This document shows, in pieces, positions 1-6,922 of a DNA stretch of 14,917 nucleotides (the stretch's first letter is position 1; each line of letters opens with the position of its first letter). Both the position numbers and the translations under genes were made by a program. The notes beneath the pieces are model-generated. The model was not told the DNA's origin and ran no database searches. It saw nothing but the letters and a program-made list of their open reading frames with translations. Origin of the DNA: CAZKCK01 sp964552325 (GTDB lineage Bacteria > Bacteroidota > Bacteroidia > Bacteroidales > TTA-H9); assembly GCA_964552325.1 (NCBI GenBank), contig CAZKHA010000079.1, positions 1 to 14,917 of the forward strand. Direction: 5' to 3'.

Positions 1-128
1 TAAACGTCATGAACTCTTTAAGAAACCGCGTACAACTGATTGGCCGTTTAGGCAATGATCCCGAAATCCGTAACCTTGAAAAAGGCAGCAAGATGGCTCG
101 CCTGTCATTAGCAACCAATGATACCTAT
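1..128 (+). repeat. Near-identical ssb 5' segment, copy A
   Basis: These bases match 3807-3934 with two differences in 128: one in the leader and one synonymous change in codon 16. The match may continue left of the window edge. It ends sharply after codon 40 (Tyr40), where copy 2 gains one codon and identity falls to ordinary paralogue level. Confidence 0.9.
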
Positions 129-344
129 TACAAGGATGGACAAAAAACCGAAGAAACCCAATGGCATAACTTGGTGGTTTGGGGCAGGCTGAGCGAAGTT
201 TGCGAAAAACACCTTAAAAAAGGCAAAGAAATAGCCATCGAAGGCAAGCTTCAGTACCGCAGTTGGAAAGATATGGAAGGCCGCACACGTACCAATCTCG
301 AAATTACAGTTATAAGCATGACCATGACCAATGGGGCTGCGTAA
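9..344 (+). CDS. ssb: Short single-stranded DNA-binding protein, copy 1
   Basis: This is a 111-residue OB-fold SSB that would bind ssDNA during replication, repair or recombination. The N-terminus has the typical strand NRVQLIGRLGNDPEIR (residues 6-21). The core block at 51-60 (QWHNLVVWGR) is followed by the KGKEIAIEGKLQYRSW segment at 71-86. Trp52, Trp58 and Trp86 are likely ssDNA-stacking positions. The protein ends right after the OB fold: there is no Gly/Pro-rich linker and no acidic DDDIPF-type tip, which classical SSBs use to recruit partners. The start is chosen because it matches the copy at 3815 and gives the canonical N-terminus. Only 8 upstream bases are in the window, so its promoter is not visible. 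A hairpin terminator follows at 363. The first 120 coding bases differ from copy 2 at one position; after that the two genes diverge clearly. The family call is secure; the cellular role (housekeeping or accessory) is not. Confidence 0.93.
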   Translation: MNSLRNRVQLIGRLGNDPEIRNLEKGSKMARLSLATNDTYYKDGQKTEETQWHNLVVWGRLSEVCEKHLKKGKEIAIEGKLQYRSWKDMEGRTRTNLEITVISMTMTNGAA

Positions 345-362
345 ACAACATGCATAAATAAT

Positions 363-393
363 ACAAAAGAGGAGCACCATACTCCTCTTTTGT
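363..393. terminator. Bidirectional hairpin terminator after ssb copy 1
   Basis: A perfect 12-bp inverted repeat (ACAAAAGAGGAG / CTCCTCTTTTGT) has a 7-base loop. Its A/T-rich base leaves a T run on one side for the + strand and an equivalent run for the minus strand. It lies between the convergent ends of ssb copy 1 (344) and the LruC gene (418), so it can serve both. Confidence 0.85.
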
Positions 394-417
394 TGATATT
401 GCTAATATCGTATAACG

Positions 418-2784
418 CTAATATATAAGACTCTCGTTCCGGTAGCCCGGTAGGTTTTTATACCAATCAGGATAAGAAGCACCCGAACTAATTGCCCACT
501 CAACAAAATGCAGGAAAGCTTGGTTTATGGGTGTTTTTTCAATTGGATAATCGAGGTGCTCATAAATATTCAGCGCCCAAGGCAAGCCATTTTTGGTACG
601 GTAATACTTTCCTGATGAAGGATCGCTTGTGTCTTCCATAGTGCCCAACAGCGATGTGGTAGCAAGCGATGTTGGCGGATAATCAGGCAAATGCACCTCG
701 GTGCCTCGAGTTTGGTTCACAATCATGAAAGGATTGAAGTTTGCTATATCCAAATCATTGATAGAATACGTATTTGCAGGGAAAGCCATGTGTATATGCA
801 CCGTATCAGGTGTTATATAAGGGGCGGCCTCGTCGGTATTTACACCTGTGCCAACCCCAGGGTGCGACATTTGTTTATATGCATTATCAAATACGATTAT
901 GGTTGGTTTAGCCTGTCCACTCTCTGTGCCATTTGGGCTCAAGGTTATATAATTCTCTTTCAGGCTATAACCTGTAACTGTTAGGTCAGCTGTGTTGATA
1001 GCTGCTGGTAGCTGGAAGCCAAACCCATTGCGGAACGATGCGCCAAAAGCCTTGATGATAAATGTGCCTTCAACTTCCTGAACCATATTCGAAATGTTGG
1101 TCAATATCTTAAATTGATAATCAACCACCAAGTCATTAAAATCATAATCGCCGCGGCTTGGCCATAAATCTTCAAAACCTAATGTTCCAAAGCCATTTGA
1201 AGGGAAATAGTTATCAATAACAATTCCTGCTCCGCTCTCGGTAATTTGCATCACCGGCGAAAATTCAGAAGTAACCATATCGCTGATATTCGTAGCTGTT
1301 GCTGTTACATAATAATCGGTTGGTGCTGTGCTTGTCCATTCATATAAAAAGCTGGCGTCGCCATTAATATCCGTTATAACATCAAAGTTCAATAAAAAGG
1401 TTTCGCCTTCACCATATTCTGATTCAACTCCATTGAATAAATCTTTGGTTTGGTTTACAAAAAACTCGAGGCGATGGGTTTTATTGGGCACTGAACTTAA
1501 GGTGCCGCCAACATAAAACTTCCCTGCTTCGTTATAAGCTGTGGTAATAACCGGGAACTTTTGCCTGTTATTTCCATAAGGTGCTGTACCTGTTGAAGCA
1601 ACTTCGTTGGTAGTTATTCCATCAAAACCTGTCGAAATTTTGGAATGGTTAATATCGATACCACCTCTTCGGTTGTTGAAGAGTGAGTTCATAGTGATAA
1701 AAGCAGTAGCAGGATCGGTGCCGGTACGGGTTGTTACCGAAACGCCAACTTCGTTTCCATAACAAATATTTTTACGTATGGTGTTTTTAGTGCAGCCGTT
1801 TATCACGTTAATGCCAGGCCCATTGTTGTTGAAGCAGGTATTGTTCTCAATTAAGTAATTGGTTTCTTTTGATGGAGTTGTACTTCCGCACTCAATACCC
1901 GCACCACCTGAGTTACTGGCGGTTATTGGCACAGTGTTTCCTGATTGGGTATTGTAAACCAAATTATACCTCACCATTGAGTTTACACCATTTACATCAA
2001 TGCCATCATGCGAATTAGAACTGTACCAATTGTTGTTAAAAACCTCATTAAACTCAATGACCACAACCGATGAAAAAGAGCCTCCATTTATCCCGAGCCT
2101 TCCATTGTGGCCAATAAAATTATGCGATACTGTAACTTGGTTGTTGGCATTAGCATCTACCTGAATACCCATTCGGTTGTTACGGTCAGCATCGAGAAGG
2201 GGTTTTTGGCCGGTTGGGAGAACTCCCACAAACATATTGGTAATAATGGTATTGGCCGAATTTCCTTGTACATAAACGGTGTTTTCTGTTGAATTGTATA
2301 TTGAGATACCTTCCATTAATACACCGGATGTATTAATATTTAATGGCCCTGTTTTATCGTTGGCATTTATGCAAATGGTAGGTTTGGTAAATTTGGCCAA
2401 GGCAATTTGATCAACCCCAACTGTTCCTCCGGTTCCTACAGGATTGTTATCCACAATTCCGCGGTTGCTCGATTGGGTAAACCCCAAAACTTGTGTGCCC
2501 GATTTGGTTATGGTTGGTAGCGAAGAGTTTAACGTAATGGTCCACCAACTCCAGCCTAAATCGGTGTTTGTGGCTGGGTAGGGTATATCAAAAACTATTT
2601 GTGGGTTGGAGCCGGTATATGCATTTGCACTGGTAATGGCTTGCCGAAGCGAGCCTGCACCTGAGTCGTTGATATTGGTAACCGTAAAAACCTGGGCTTG
2701 CGCCGTACCTAAAAAGGCTACTGCAAAGCAAAGCATAAGCATTTGCCTAACTTTGTGCATCAATCTTTCCAATGTATTTTTCAT
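418..2784 (-). CDS. Exported beta-helix protein with C-terminal LruC domain
   Basis: This 788-residue protein is predicted to be exported. A signal peptide spans about residues 1-30 (hydrophobic stretch MLMLCFAVAFLG, cleavage near AQA-QV). Residues 40-55 carry the NDSGAGSLRQAI signature that often opens secreted beta-helix proteins. Residues ~150-385 are rich in Asn and Gly with repeated NN, GI and VxxN patterns, as expected of a right-handed parallel beta-helix. Residues ~408-512 form a beta-sandwich-like segment (FPVITTAY, GTLSS, YVTATATN, SEFSP) common after such helices. Residues ~525-775 are a LruC/DUF4842-type domain, marked by GFEDLWPSRGDYDFNDLVVDY at 536-556, whose acidic loop could bind calcium. 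There is no type IX sorting domain at the C-terminus. It lies 24 bases downstream of the lipoprotein gene and is probably co-transcribed with it. A surface or matrix role is likely; the ligand is unknown. Confidence 0.85.
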   Translation of the reverse strand: MKNTLERLMHKVRQMLMLCFAVAFLGTAQAQVFTVTNINDSGAGSLRQAITSANAYTGSNPQIVFDIPYPATNTDLGWSWWTITLNSSLPTITKSGTQVLGFTQSSNRGIVDNNPVGTGGTVGVDQIALAKFTKPTICINANDKTGPLNINTSGVLMEGISIYNSTENTVYVQGNSANTIITNMFVGVLPTGQKPLLDADRNNRMGIQVDANANNQVTVSHNFIGHNGRLGINGGSFSSVVVIEFNEVFNNNWYSSNSHDGIDVNGVNSMVRYNLVYNTQSGNTVPITASNSGGAGIECGSTTPSKETNYLIENNTCFNNNGPGINVINGCTKNTIRKNICYGNEVGVSVTTRTGTDPATAFITMNSLFNNRRGGIDINHSKISTGFDGITTNEVASTGTAPYGNNRQKFPVITTAYNEAGKFYVGGTLSSVPNKTHRLEFFVNQTKDLFNGVESEYGEGETFLLNFDVITDINGDASFLYEWTSTAPTDYYVTATATNISDMVTSEFSPVMQITESGAGIVIDNYFPSNGFGTLGFEDLWPSRGDYDFNDLVVDYQFKILTNISNMVQEVEGTFIIKAFGASFRNGFGFQLPAAINTADLTVTGYSLKENYITLSPNGTESGQAKPTIIVFDNAYKQMSHPGVGTGVNTDEAAPYITPDTVHIHMAFPANTYSINDLDIANFNPFMIVNQTRGTEVHLPDYPPTSLATTSLLGTMEDTSDPSSGKYYRTKNGLPWALNIYEHLDYPIEKTPINQAFLHFVEWAISSGASYPDWYKNLPGYRNESLIY

Positions 2785-2808
2785 AGTAGGTTGGCTATTG
2801 ATGATTGG

Positions 2809-3180
2809 CTATTTAAAACTATACGAGAGGTTTGCTGAACTTAGGTTAAGCTCCATGCGTTGGCCCAAAAACACAATCTGAATCGACTTTTGGGTTGTTG
2901 GTGCTGTAAACTTTACTGTAAAAGGTATGTTGCACCTTAAAAATACTTTTTGATAAACCTTTCCATCGGGGTCGGCAACCGAAACAATGCCGCTTCCTTG
3001 GCTTGAGTTGAGCGTCAATTTGTAATCAGTGTAGGTTTTCCAGTTAAAATCGTGTGACACCTGAACAGTTTTAAGGTCGGCGGTGGGTGCAGGTGGCTCA
3101 GGTGTAATAACCTCTTTTTGGCAGGAACTAACTAAAAATGCAGTCCCTAACAACATCAAAAATAATACGTAGTTTTTCAT
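2809..3180 (-). CDS. Small lipoprotein, first gene of the LruC operon
   Basis: This is a 123-residue predicted lipoprotein. The signal sequence MKNYVLFLMLLGTAFLVSSC ends in a lipobox with lipidated Cys20. A Pro-rich spacer follows (TPEPPAPTAD, residues 26-35), then a single beta-rich domain of about 85 residues. The start at 3180 is preferred over an in-frame ATG 10 codons upstream because it places the basic residue and hydrophobic core at the correct signal-peptide distance. The motif HDFNWKTYTDYKLTL (43-57) resembles a segment that, from memory, precedes LruC domains in larger Bacteroidota proteins. Here it would be a separate polypeptide encoded just before the LruC gene. The two products may act together at the outer membrane, but this is inference. 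No strict TAnnTTTG box was found upstream. Confidence 0.8.
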   Translation of the reverse strand: MKNYVLFLMLLGTAFLVSSCQKEVITPEPPAPTADLKTVQVSHDFNWKTYTDYKLTLNSSQGSGIVSVADPDGKVYQKVFLRCNIPFTVKFTAPTTQKSIQIVFLGQRMELNLSSANLSYSFK

Positions 3181-3681
3181 GGCAGTGTGATTTTGATTAT
3201 AAGTCACCATGAATTATGCCAGTATAGTAATAGCAACATAAATACTTGATTTAAAATAACATAATCAAAAAACACTTAAAAGAAAACTTCCAAAAAGACA
3301 TACAATTTTTCAAAACGAAACAAATTACGTGCTTTATAAAAAGGCTTTGGCAAGCAAGTGTTGTAAAAAAAGGCTTTTTTAAGGCTCATTTTTTACAGTT
3401 TGCTCAAACAACAAAACCGAAATTGTTGAATCAAAACAATCTTCACTTAAGCAGATGCAACCTTAATGTTAGGTACATGATGTAGGCGTTTTCTTTGACG
3501 AGGACTTACCTATTTGTGTCATATTACAGGTTTTTGGTATGCACGGATGCTGGTATTTTACGGTTCATGATAAACTTTCAAGGCTATTAACACCTCCCTT
3601 AAGCTAAAGCTATTAAGCACTTGAGATGACCAACTGGTCCGTTTTAAAGATTAAGCAAATTTTCATGCTATTGTAAAACAA

Positions 3682-3728
3682 TTACATATCCGTGTATAAA
3701 CGTTTACAAACGCTTATACCCGATTACA
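3682..3728 (+). repeat. Three helically phased TTACA repeats upstream of ssb copy 2
   Basis: TTACA starts at 3682, 3704 and 3724, spacings of 22 and 20 bases, about two helical turns each. The following bases are also similar (ATATCCGTGTATA, AACGCTTATA, AATGTTTATT). The array lies 37-83 bases upstream of the putative -7 box at 3765, a plausible place for an activator or repressor array. Confidence 0.5.
3695..3718. promoter_or_regulatory. Inverted repeat, possible operator for ssb copy 2
   Basis: TATAAACGTT and AACGCTTATA form 10-bp arms with one mismatch and a 4-base spacer (TACA). It overlaps the phased TTACA array and lies about 50 bases upstream of the -7 box. The shape suits a dimeric regulator; no regulator is identified. 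Confidence 0.4.
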
Positions 3729-3764
3729 AATGTTTATTAACCGAATCGGCCAAACAGCCCAGCG

Positions 3765-3772
3765 TACCTTTG
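3765..3772 (+). promoter_or_regulatory. Bacteroidota-type -7 box for ssb copy 2
   Basis: TACCTTTG matches the TAnnTTTG consensus of Bacteroidota primary-sigma promoters exactly. It lies 43 bases before the ATG at 3815, giving an expected leader of roughly 35 bases. It favours the 3815 start over the GTG at 3692. A -33 TTTG element is not clear. Confidence 0.6.
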
Positions 3773-3806
3773 TTTCATCAAATTCATTCACAAATCTTTT
3801 TAAAAT

Positions 3807-3934
3807 TAAATGTCATGAACTCTTTAAGAAACCGCGTACAACTGATTGGCCGTTTAGGCAACGATCCCGAAATCCGTAACCTTGAAAAAGGCAGCAAGAT
3901 GGCTCGCCTGTCATTAGCAACCAATGATACCTAT
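3807..3934 (+). repeat. Near-identical ssb 5' segment, copy B
   Basis: Matches bases 1-128 with two differences. It covers the last 8 leader bases and codons 1-40 of ssb copy 2. Downstream the two genes share short identical blocks only, such as the codons for ETQWHNLVV. Confidence 0.9.
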
Positions 3935-4153
3935 GTGGGTAAAGATGGTAAAAAAACCACCGAAACCCAATGGCATAACTTGGTGGTATGGGGCAAACTG
4001 AGCGAAATCTGCGAAAAGTACCTTAAAAAAGGGATGGAAATTGCTGTTGAGGGCAAACTAACTTACCGCACTTGGAAAGACAAGGACGAAGTACAGCATT
4101 ATAGCACCGAAATTATTGTAAACGAGCTATTAATGCTGAATTCAACAAAGTAG
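3815..4153 (+). CDS. ssb: Short single-stranded DNA-binding protein, copy 2
   Basis: This 112-residue OB-fold SSB is a paralogue of the gene at 9-344. Residues 1-40 are identical to copy 1. Residues 41-112 differ at many positions, with one extra residue in the loop YVGKDGKK (40-47), and the C-termini are unrelated (VNELLMLNSTK against VISMTMTNGAA). Likely ssDNA-stacking tryptophans are Trp53, Trp59 and Trp87. Like copy 1 it lacks a linker and an acidic tip, so it may not recruit the usual SSB partners. The start is set by the canonical N-terminus, by identity to copy 1 and by the -7 box at 3765. It is monocistronic, with a strong terminator 18 bases after the stop. Upstream repeats suggest specific regulation. 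Family identity is secure; the reason for two copies is unknown. Confidence 0.93.
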   Translation: MNSLRNRVQLIGRLGNDPEIRNLEKGSKMARLSLATNDTYVGKDGKKTTETQWHNLVVWGKLSEICEKYLKKGMEIAVEGKLTYRTWKDKDEVQHYSTEIIVNELLMLNSTK

Positions 4154-4171
4154 CAATGCCTTATATGAACT

Positions 4172-4199
4172 AAAAAAGGGAGCTTTTGCTCCCTTTTTT
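4172..4199. terminator. Bidirectional hairpin terminator after ssb copy 2
   Basis: A perfect 12-bp stem (AAAAAAGGGAGC / GCTCCCTTTTTT) has a TTTT loop. It has a T run on the + side and an equivalent run on the minus side. It lies between the convergent ends of ssb copy 2 and the M24B peptidase gene, so it probably ends both transcripts. Confidence 0.9.
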
Positions 4200-4221
4200 A
4201 CTTTTAGAAAATTGGATAAGA

Positions 4222-5610
4222 TTAAGATGCAGCCATAGCTTCCACCTCCGAAACGGTTTTAGGAATAGGCTTGCCCATTACCCTGAATCCGGCTTCGGTA
4301 ACCAGCACATCGTCTTCGATGCGGATGCCACCAAAATCACGGTAATCTTCCACGCGGTCGTAGTTGATAAACTCGCTGAACTTATTTTCGCCCTTCCACT
4401 GATCGATAAGGGCCGGAATGAAGTAAATTCCTGGCTCAACGGTAAGCACCTGCCCTGAAATCAAACGCCTAGCCATACGCAAGAACGCCAATCCAAACTG
4501 ATTGCTGCGCGAAATCTCGTGATCATACCCCACGTTATTTTCACCAAGGCTTTCAAGGTCATGTACATCCATACCCATATGATGGCCCAGGCCATGCGGG
4601 AAAAACAATGCGTGAGCGCCTTGCTGAACGGCTTCTTTAACATCACCTTTCATTAAACCAAGGTTTTTAAGGCCATTGGCAATGGTTTCGGCAGCCAACC
4701 AATGTATATCGCGATAAAAAACACCTGGTTTAATGGCTTCTATTCCTTTTACGTTTGCTTCGAGGCAAACCTCGTAAATCTCTTTTTGGCGTTGGCTAAA
4801 CTTACCGCCAACGGGTGTTGAGCGGGTAATATCGCTGCAATAACGCAAATCGGATTCGGCACCAGCATCGCTAATCAACATGCGGCCTTCACGCAATACA
4901 TTGCCATGGTAATGGTTATGTAATGTTTGGCCATTTATGGTTAAGATAATCGGAAAGGAAACACCTGCGCCCAACTCCAAGGCAATACCTTCCATGCGAC
5001 CTGCGATTTGTTTTTCAACTATGCCAACCTTGGCCATACGCATAGCTGTGGTGTGCATTTCGTATGCAACGTCAACCATTGCATCAATTTCGGCTATTTC
5101 GCAGGCTTCCTTAATTTCGCGCATGGCTACCACAGCCTTTATAAGCTCTTGCGAAACATACGATTTTAAGAAACAGGTCTTGATACCGAGTAAATCGCTA
5201 AGCCACATTTTGGTTTCGCCACGGTAAGGGGGCAGAAAATGCACTTTTCGGCCAGCAGCAAGGGCTTGCTTAATAAAGCCTTCCAGTTCGCCCAAAGGCT
5301 TGGTTTTCATTACGCCAACTTTTGCTGCACGGTCAGCCATTGATGGTTGAGGACCCATCCATATGATGTCGTCCATATCAACATCATTTCCAAAAATGAT
5401 GTCATCTCCGGCATCTAAGTCAACAACGCCGGCCAAATCAGGATGATCGAGTCCGAAATAGTACATGAAACTGCTGTCTTGCCTAAAATGATAGGTATTA
5501 GCAGGATAGTTCATGGCTGCCTCGGTATTGCCAGGTAACAGTACGATGCCATTTTGCACAAGCTTTTTTAACCTGAGCCTCCGATTGGTATATGTTTCGG
5601 TAGTAAACAT
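4222..5610 (-). CDS. M24B metallopeptidase (Xaa-Pro aminopeptidase family)
   Basis: This 462-residue protein would remove an N-terminal residue preceding proline from peptides. No signal peptide is seen, so it is probably cytoplasmic. An N-terminal aminopeptidase-P domain covers about residues 5-140 (TYHFRQDSSFMYYFGL at 39-54). The C-terminal pita-bread domain has the five expected dimetal ligands: Asp248 (ISDAG), Asp260 (SDITRS), His343 (GLGHHMGMDVHD), Glu392 (VEPGIY) and Glu432 (GIRIEDD). The gap between the two Asp ligands is 12 residues, one more than I recall for E. coli PepP. It differs strongly from the other M24B protein at 9969-11252. It has its own putative promoter 42 bases upstream and shares a bidirectional terminator with ssb copy 2. 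Xaa-Pro dipeptidase (prolidase) activity is a possible alternative, though the length and N-domain favour aminopeptidase P. Confidence 0.9.
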   Translation of the reverse strand: MFTTETYTNRRLRLKKLVQNGIVLLPGNTEAAMNYPANTYHFRQDSSFMYYFGLDHPDLAGVVDLDAGDDIIFGNDVDMDDIIWMGPQPSMADRAAKVGVMKTKPLGELEGFIKQALAAGRKVHFLPPYRGETKMWLSDLLGIKTCFLKSYVSQELIKAVVAMREIKEACEIAEIDAMVDVAYEMHTTAMRMAKVGIVEKQIAGRMEGIALELGAGVSFPIILTINGQTLHNHYHGNVLREGRMLISDAGAESDLRYCSDITRSTPVGGKFSQRQKEIYEVCLEANVKGIEAIKPGVFYRDIHWLAAETIANGLKNLGLMKGDVKEAVQQGAHALFFPHGLGHHMGMDVHDLESLGENNVGYDHEISRSNQFGLAFLRMARRLISGQVLTVEPGIYFIPALIDQWKGENKFSEFINYDRVEDYRDFGGIRIEDDVLVTEAGFRVMGKPIPKTVSEVEAMAAS

Positions 5611-5651
5611 GGGTTTAAAATTAATGAGTTAGGATTTGAATGATTGGTGTG

Positions 5652-5685
5652 CTAAAGTACGTTTTTATTACGTATAAGTTGCAAA
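5652..5685 (-). promoter_or_regulatory. Putative promoter of the M24B peptidase gene
   Basis: On the minus strand, TTTG (5682-5685) is followed after 22 bases by TACTTTAG (5652-5659), one mismatch from TAnnTTTG. The box lies 41 bases before the ATG at 5610, similar to the spacing for ssb copy 2 and the second peptidase gene. Confidence 0.45.
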
Positions 5686-5709
5686 TGCACTCAATACTTG
5701 GCATAAATC

Positions 5710-6249
5710 CTACTTGCCCTCAATCCAATTGATGATTTTTTCGCTCAGTGGGCTTTCCTTTGGGAAAACAACATCAATCAGGTTGCCGTTTTCATCAATC
5801 AGGTATTTTTGGAAATTCCATTTTACTTCAGAATCCATCTTGCCGTTTAAACTTTTTTGGGTCAACCATTTGTAAATGGGATCCATATCCTCGCCCTTAA
5901 CTGATATTTTTGACATCACCGGAAAGCTTACGCCGTATTCAGAGGTACAGAATTCCTTGATTTCTTTGTTGGTCCCGGGTTCCTGGCTTAAAAAATTATT
6001 GGCGGGAAAGGCCACTATTACAAAGCCTTTCGTCTTATACTTGTCATACAATTCCTGCAATTGCTTGTACTGCGGCGTTAAACCACATTTTGAGGCTACG
6101 TTTACCGCCAACACTTTTTTGCCTTTAAAATCGGCCAAGTTTTGGTTGGTACCATCAATGGTTTTGGTTGTAAAGCTGTGAAAATTTGTGCTTTGCGCCA
6201 TTGCTGAAACTGAGAACAACAAGGCTATAACGATTAGTTTTAAGTTCAT
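5710..6249 (-). CDS. Exported glutathione-peroxidase-family thiol peroxidase
   Basis: This 179-residue peroxidase of the GPx family would reduce hydroperoxides, most likely with thioredoxin as donor. Residues 1-18 look like a signal peptide (MNLKLIVIALLFSVSAMA, then QS), so it probably acts in the periplasm. The start at 6249 is preferred over an in-frame ATG 10 codons upstream for that reason. The peroxidatic residue is a cysteine, Cys55, in NVASKCGLTPQY. The WNF motif gives Trp144 and Asn145 of the catalytic tetrad. The Gln of the usual FPCNQF motif is replaced: residues 81-86 read FPANNF, so Asn85 sits in the Gln position and the nearby Cys is Ala. Cys101 in FCTSEYGVSFP is the only other cysteine outside the active site. 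The enzyme is probably a CysGPx with a modified tetrad. It lies 100 bases upstream of the peptidase gene, which has its own promoter. Confidence 0.88.
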   Translation of the reverse strand: MNLKLIVIALLFSVSAMAQSTNFHSFTTKTIDGTNQNLADFKGKKVLAVNVASKCGLTPQYKQLQELYDKYKTKGFVIVAFPANNFLSQEPGTNKEIKEFCTSEYGVSFPVMSKISVKGEDMDPIYKWLTQKSLNGKMDSEVKWNFQKYLIDENGNLIDVVFPKESPLSEKIINWIEGK

Positions 6250-6654
6250 GGGTGAGTTATTTATATTAATTATAAACAACTACAGGGGCTTACTAGTTCA
6301 GTTCGTGCTGAAAACAAATTGAATGCTAAGGAGCAAAATATGGGCAGGGCTCGGAAAACGTGCATAATAGCGAGCTAATGCCCATTCAGCTTATAGAATT
6401 CTGCTAGCAATGTATCGGATATAGATTTGTAATGCTTCATAATTAATTATGTTGTTGATTAACAGTTTCAATCAGAATTTGGGTGGCCTTCTATGATTTC
6501 TGTTCTTGCAAAAGATGCCCGTAAGGCAAGCCTGATCCTGAAATATCTTACATTAAAACCTGCAAAACCCAGTTAAACTGTTTAAACGGCTGCATTAAAC
6601 CACAAAACCCTATAGGGCAGGTAACCATTTTGCCCGTAATGATAAAGATTCAAC
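6250..6654. other. Intergenic region left of the HEPN-MNT cluster
   Basis: This 405-base stretch has no convincing gene. It contains the left copy of a ~50-bp direct repeat (6373). Near the ParB-like gene end is a weak hairpin (GGGCA at 6617 with TGCCC about 11 bases on) that lacks a good T run. The longest minus-strand reading here, about 26 codons near 6550-6630, has no supporting evidence. Confidence 0.5.
6373..6422 (+). repeat. Direct repeat, left copy, flanking the HEPN-MNT cluster
   Basis: Begins AGCTAATGCCCATTCAGCTT and matches 7816-7865 at 43 of 50 positions without gaps, in the same orientation. In the frame of the right copy it would read LMPIQLIEFC followed by a TAG stop. Confidence 0.75.
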
Positions 6655-6888
6655 TTAAACAAAAACAGCATGTACAGAACTATAACCTTTTTGACGAGCC
6701 AAGAATATCCTATGCCGACCATTTATTATTTTATATGGCCTAGAGGATCGATCTAAAGCTATTGGATTATTTCGGCTATTAAGTTGAGCTTCAAAACTAT
6801 CATAGCTATTCTCGAGGGCATGAAGTTTTGATGTTTCTAAATCAGCTCTATACACATTTTCAATATCTATAAGTCGTATATTTTCCAT
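6655..6888 (-). CDS. Small ParB/Srx-like domain protein
   Basis: This 77-residue protein resembles the ParB/sulfiredoxin N-terminal fold. The diagnostic part is INGRHRIFLARQKGY (55-69), corresponding to the nucleotide-binding GxHR motif, with a following Val-rich strand (SSVHAVFV). The N-terminal LIDIENVYR (6-14) resembles the strand that starts such domains. At this length it is a stand-alone domain with no DNA-binding helix-turn-helix, so it is not a partitioning protein. It lies 34 bases downstream of the MNT gene on the same strand and is probably the third gene of that operon. A role as a nucleotide-dependent enzyme or a modifier of the toxin-antitoxin pair is possible but speculative. 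The coding region is AT-rich like the rest of the cluster and unlike the flanking housekeeping genes. Confidence 0.7.
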   Translation of the reverse strand: MENIRLIDIENVYRADLETSKLHALENSYDSFEAQLNSRNNPIALDRSSRPYKIINGRHRIFLARQKGYSSVHAVFV

Positions 6889-6922
6889 ATATTTAAGATA
6901 ATGTTAATCTATTCTTTGCAAG

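Larger units (their letters stand above)
3181..3814. other. Intergenic region between lipoprotein and ssb copy 2
   Basis: This 634-base non-coding stretch separates divergently transcribed genes. The left half (3220-3440) is AT-rich with several A and T tracts and presumably holds the minus-strand promoter, although no clear box was found. The right end carries phased TTACA repeats, an inverted repeat and a -7 box upstream of ssb copy 2. A longer in-frame start for ssb at 3692 lies upstream of that -7 box and is therefore unlikely. No convincing small gene or structured RNA was seen. Confidence 0.6.

Noticed and set aside
3628..3639. Palindrome GACCAACTGGTC as an operator.
   Set aside because: The arms are only 5 bp and it is isolated, so chance is likely.
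3692..3814. Longer N-terminus for ssb copy 2 (GTG at 3692).
   Set aside because: It lies upstream of the TAnnTTTG box at 3765, has no similarity to SSB N-termini, and copy 1 starts at the equivalent internal ATG.
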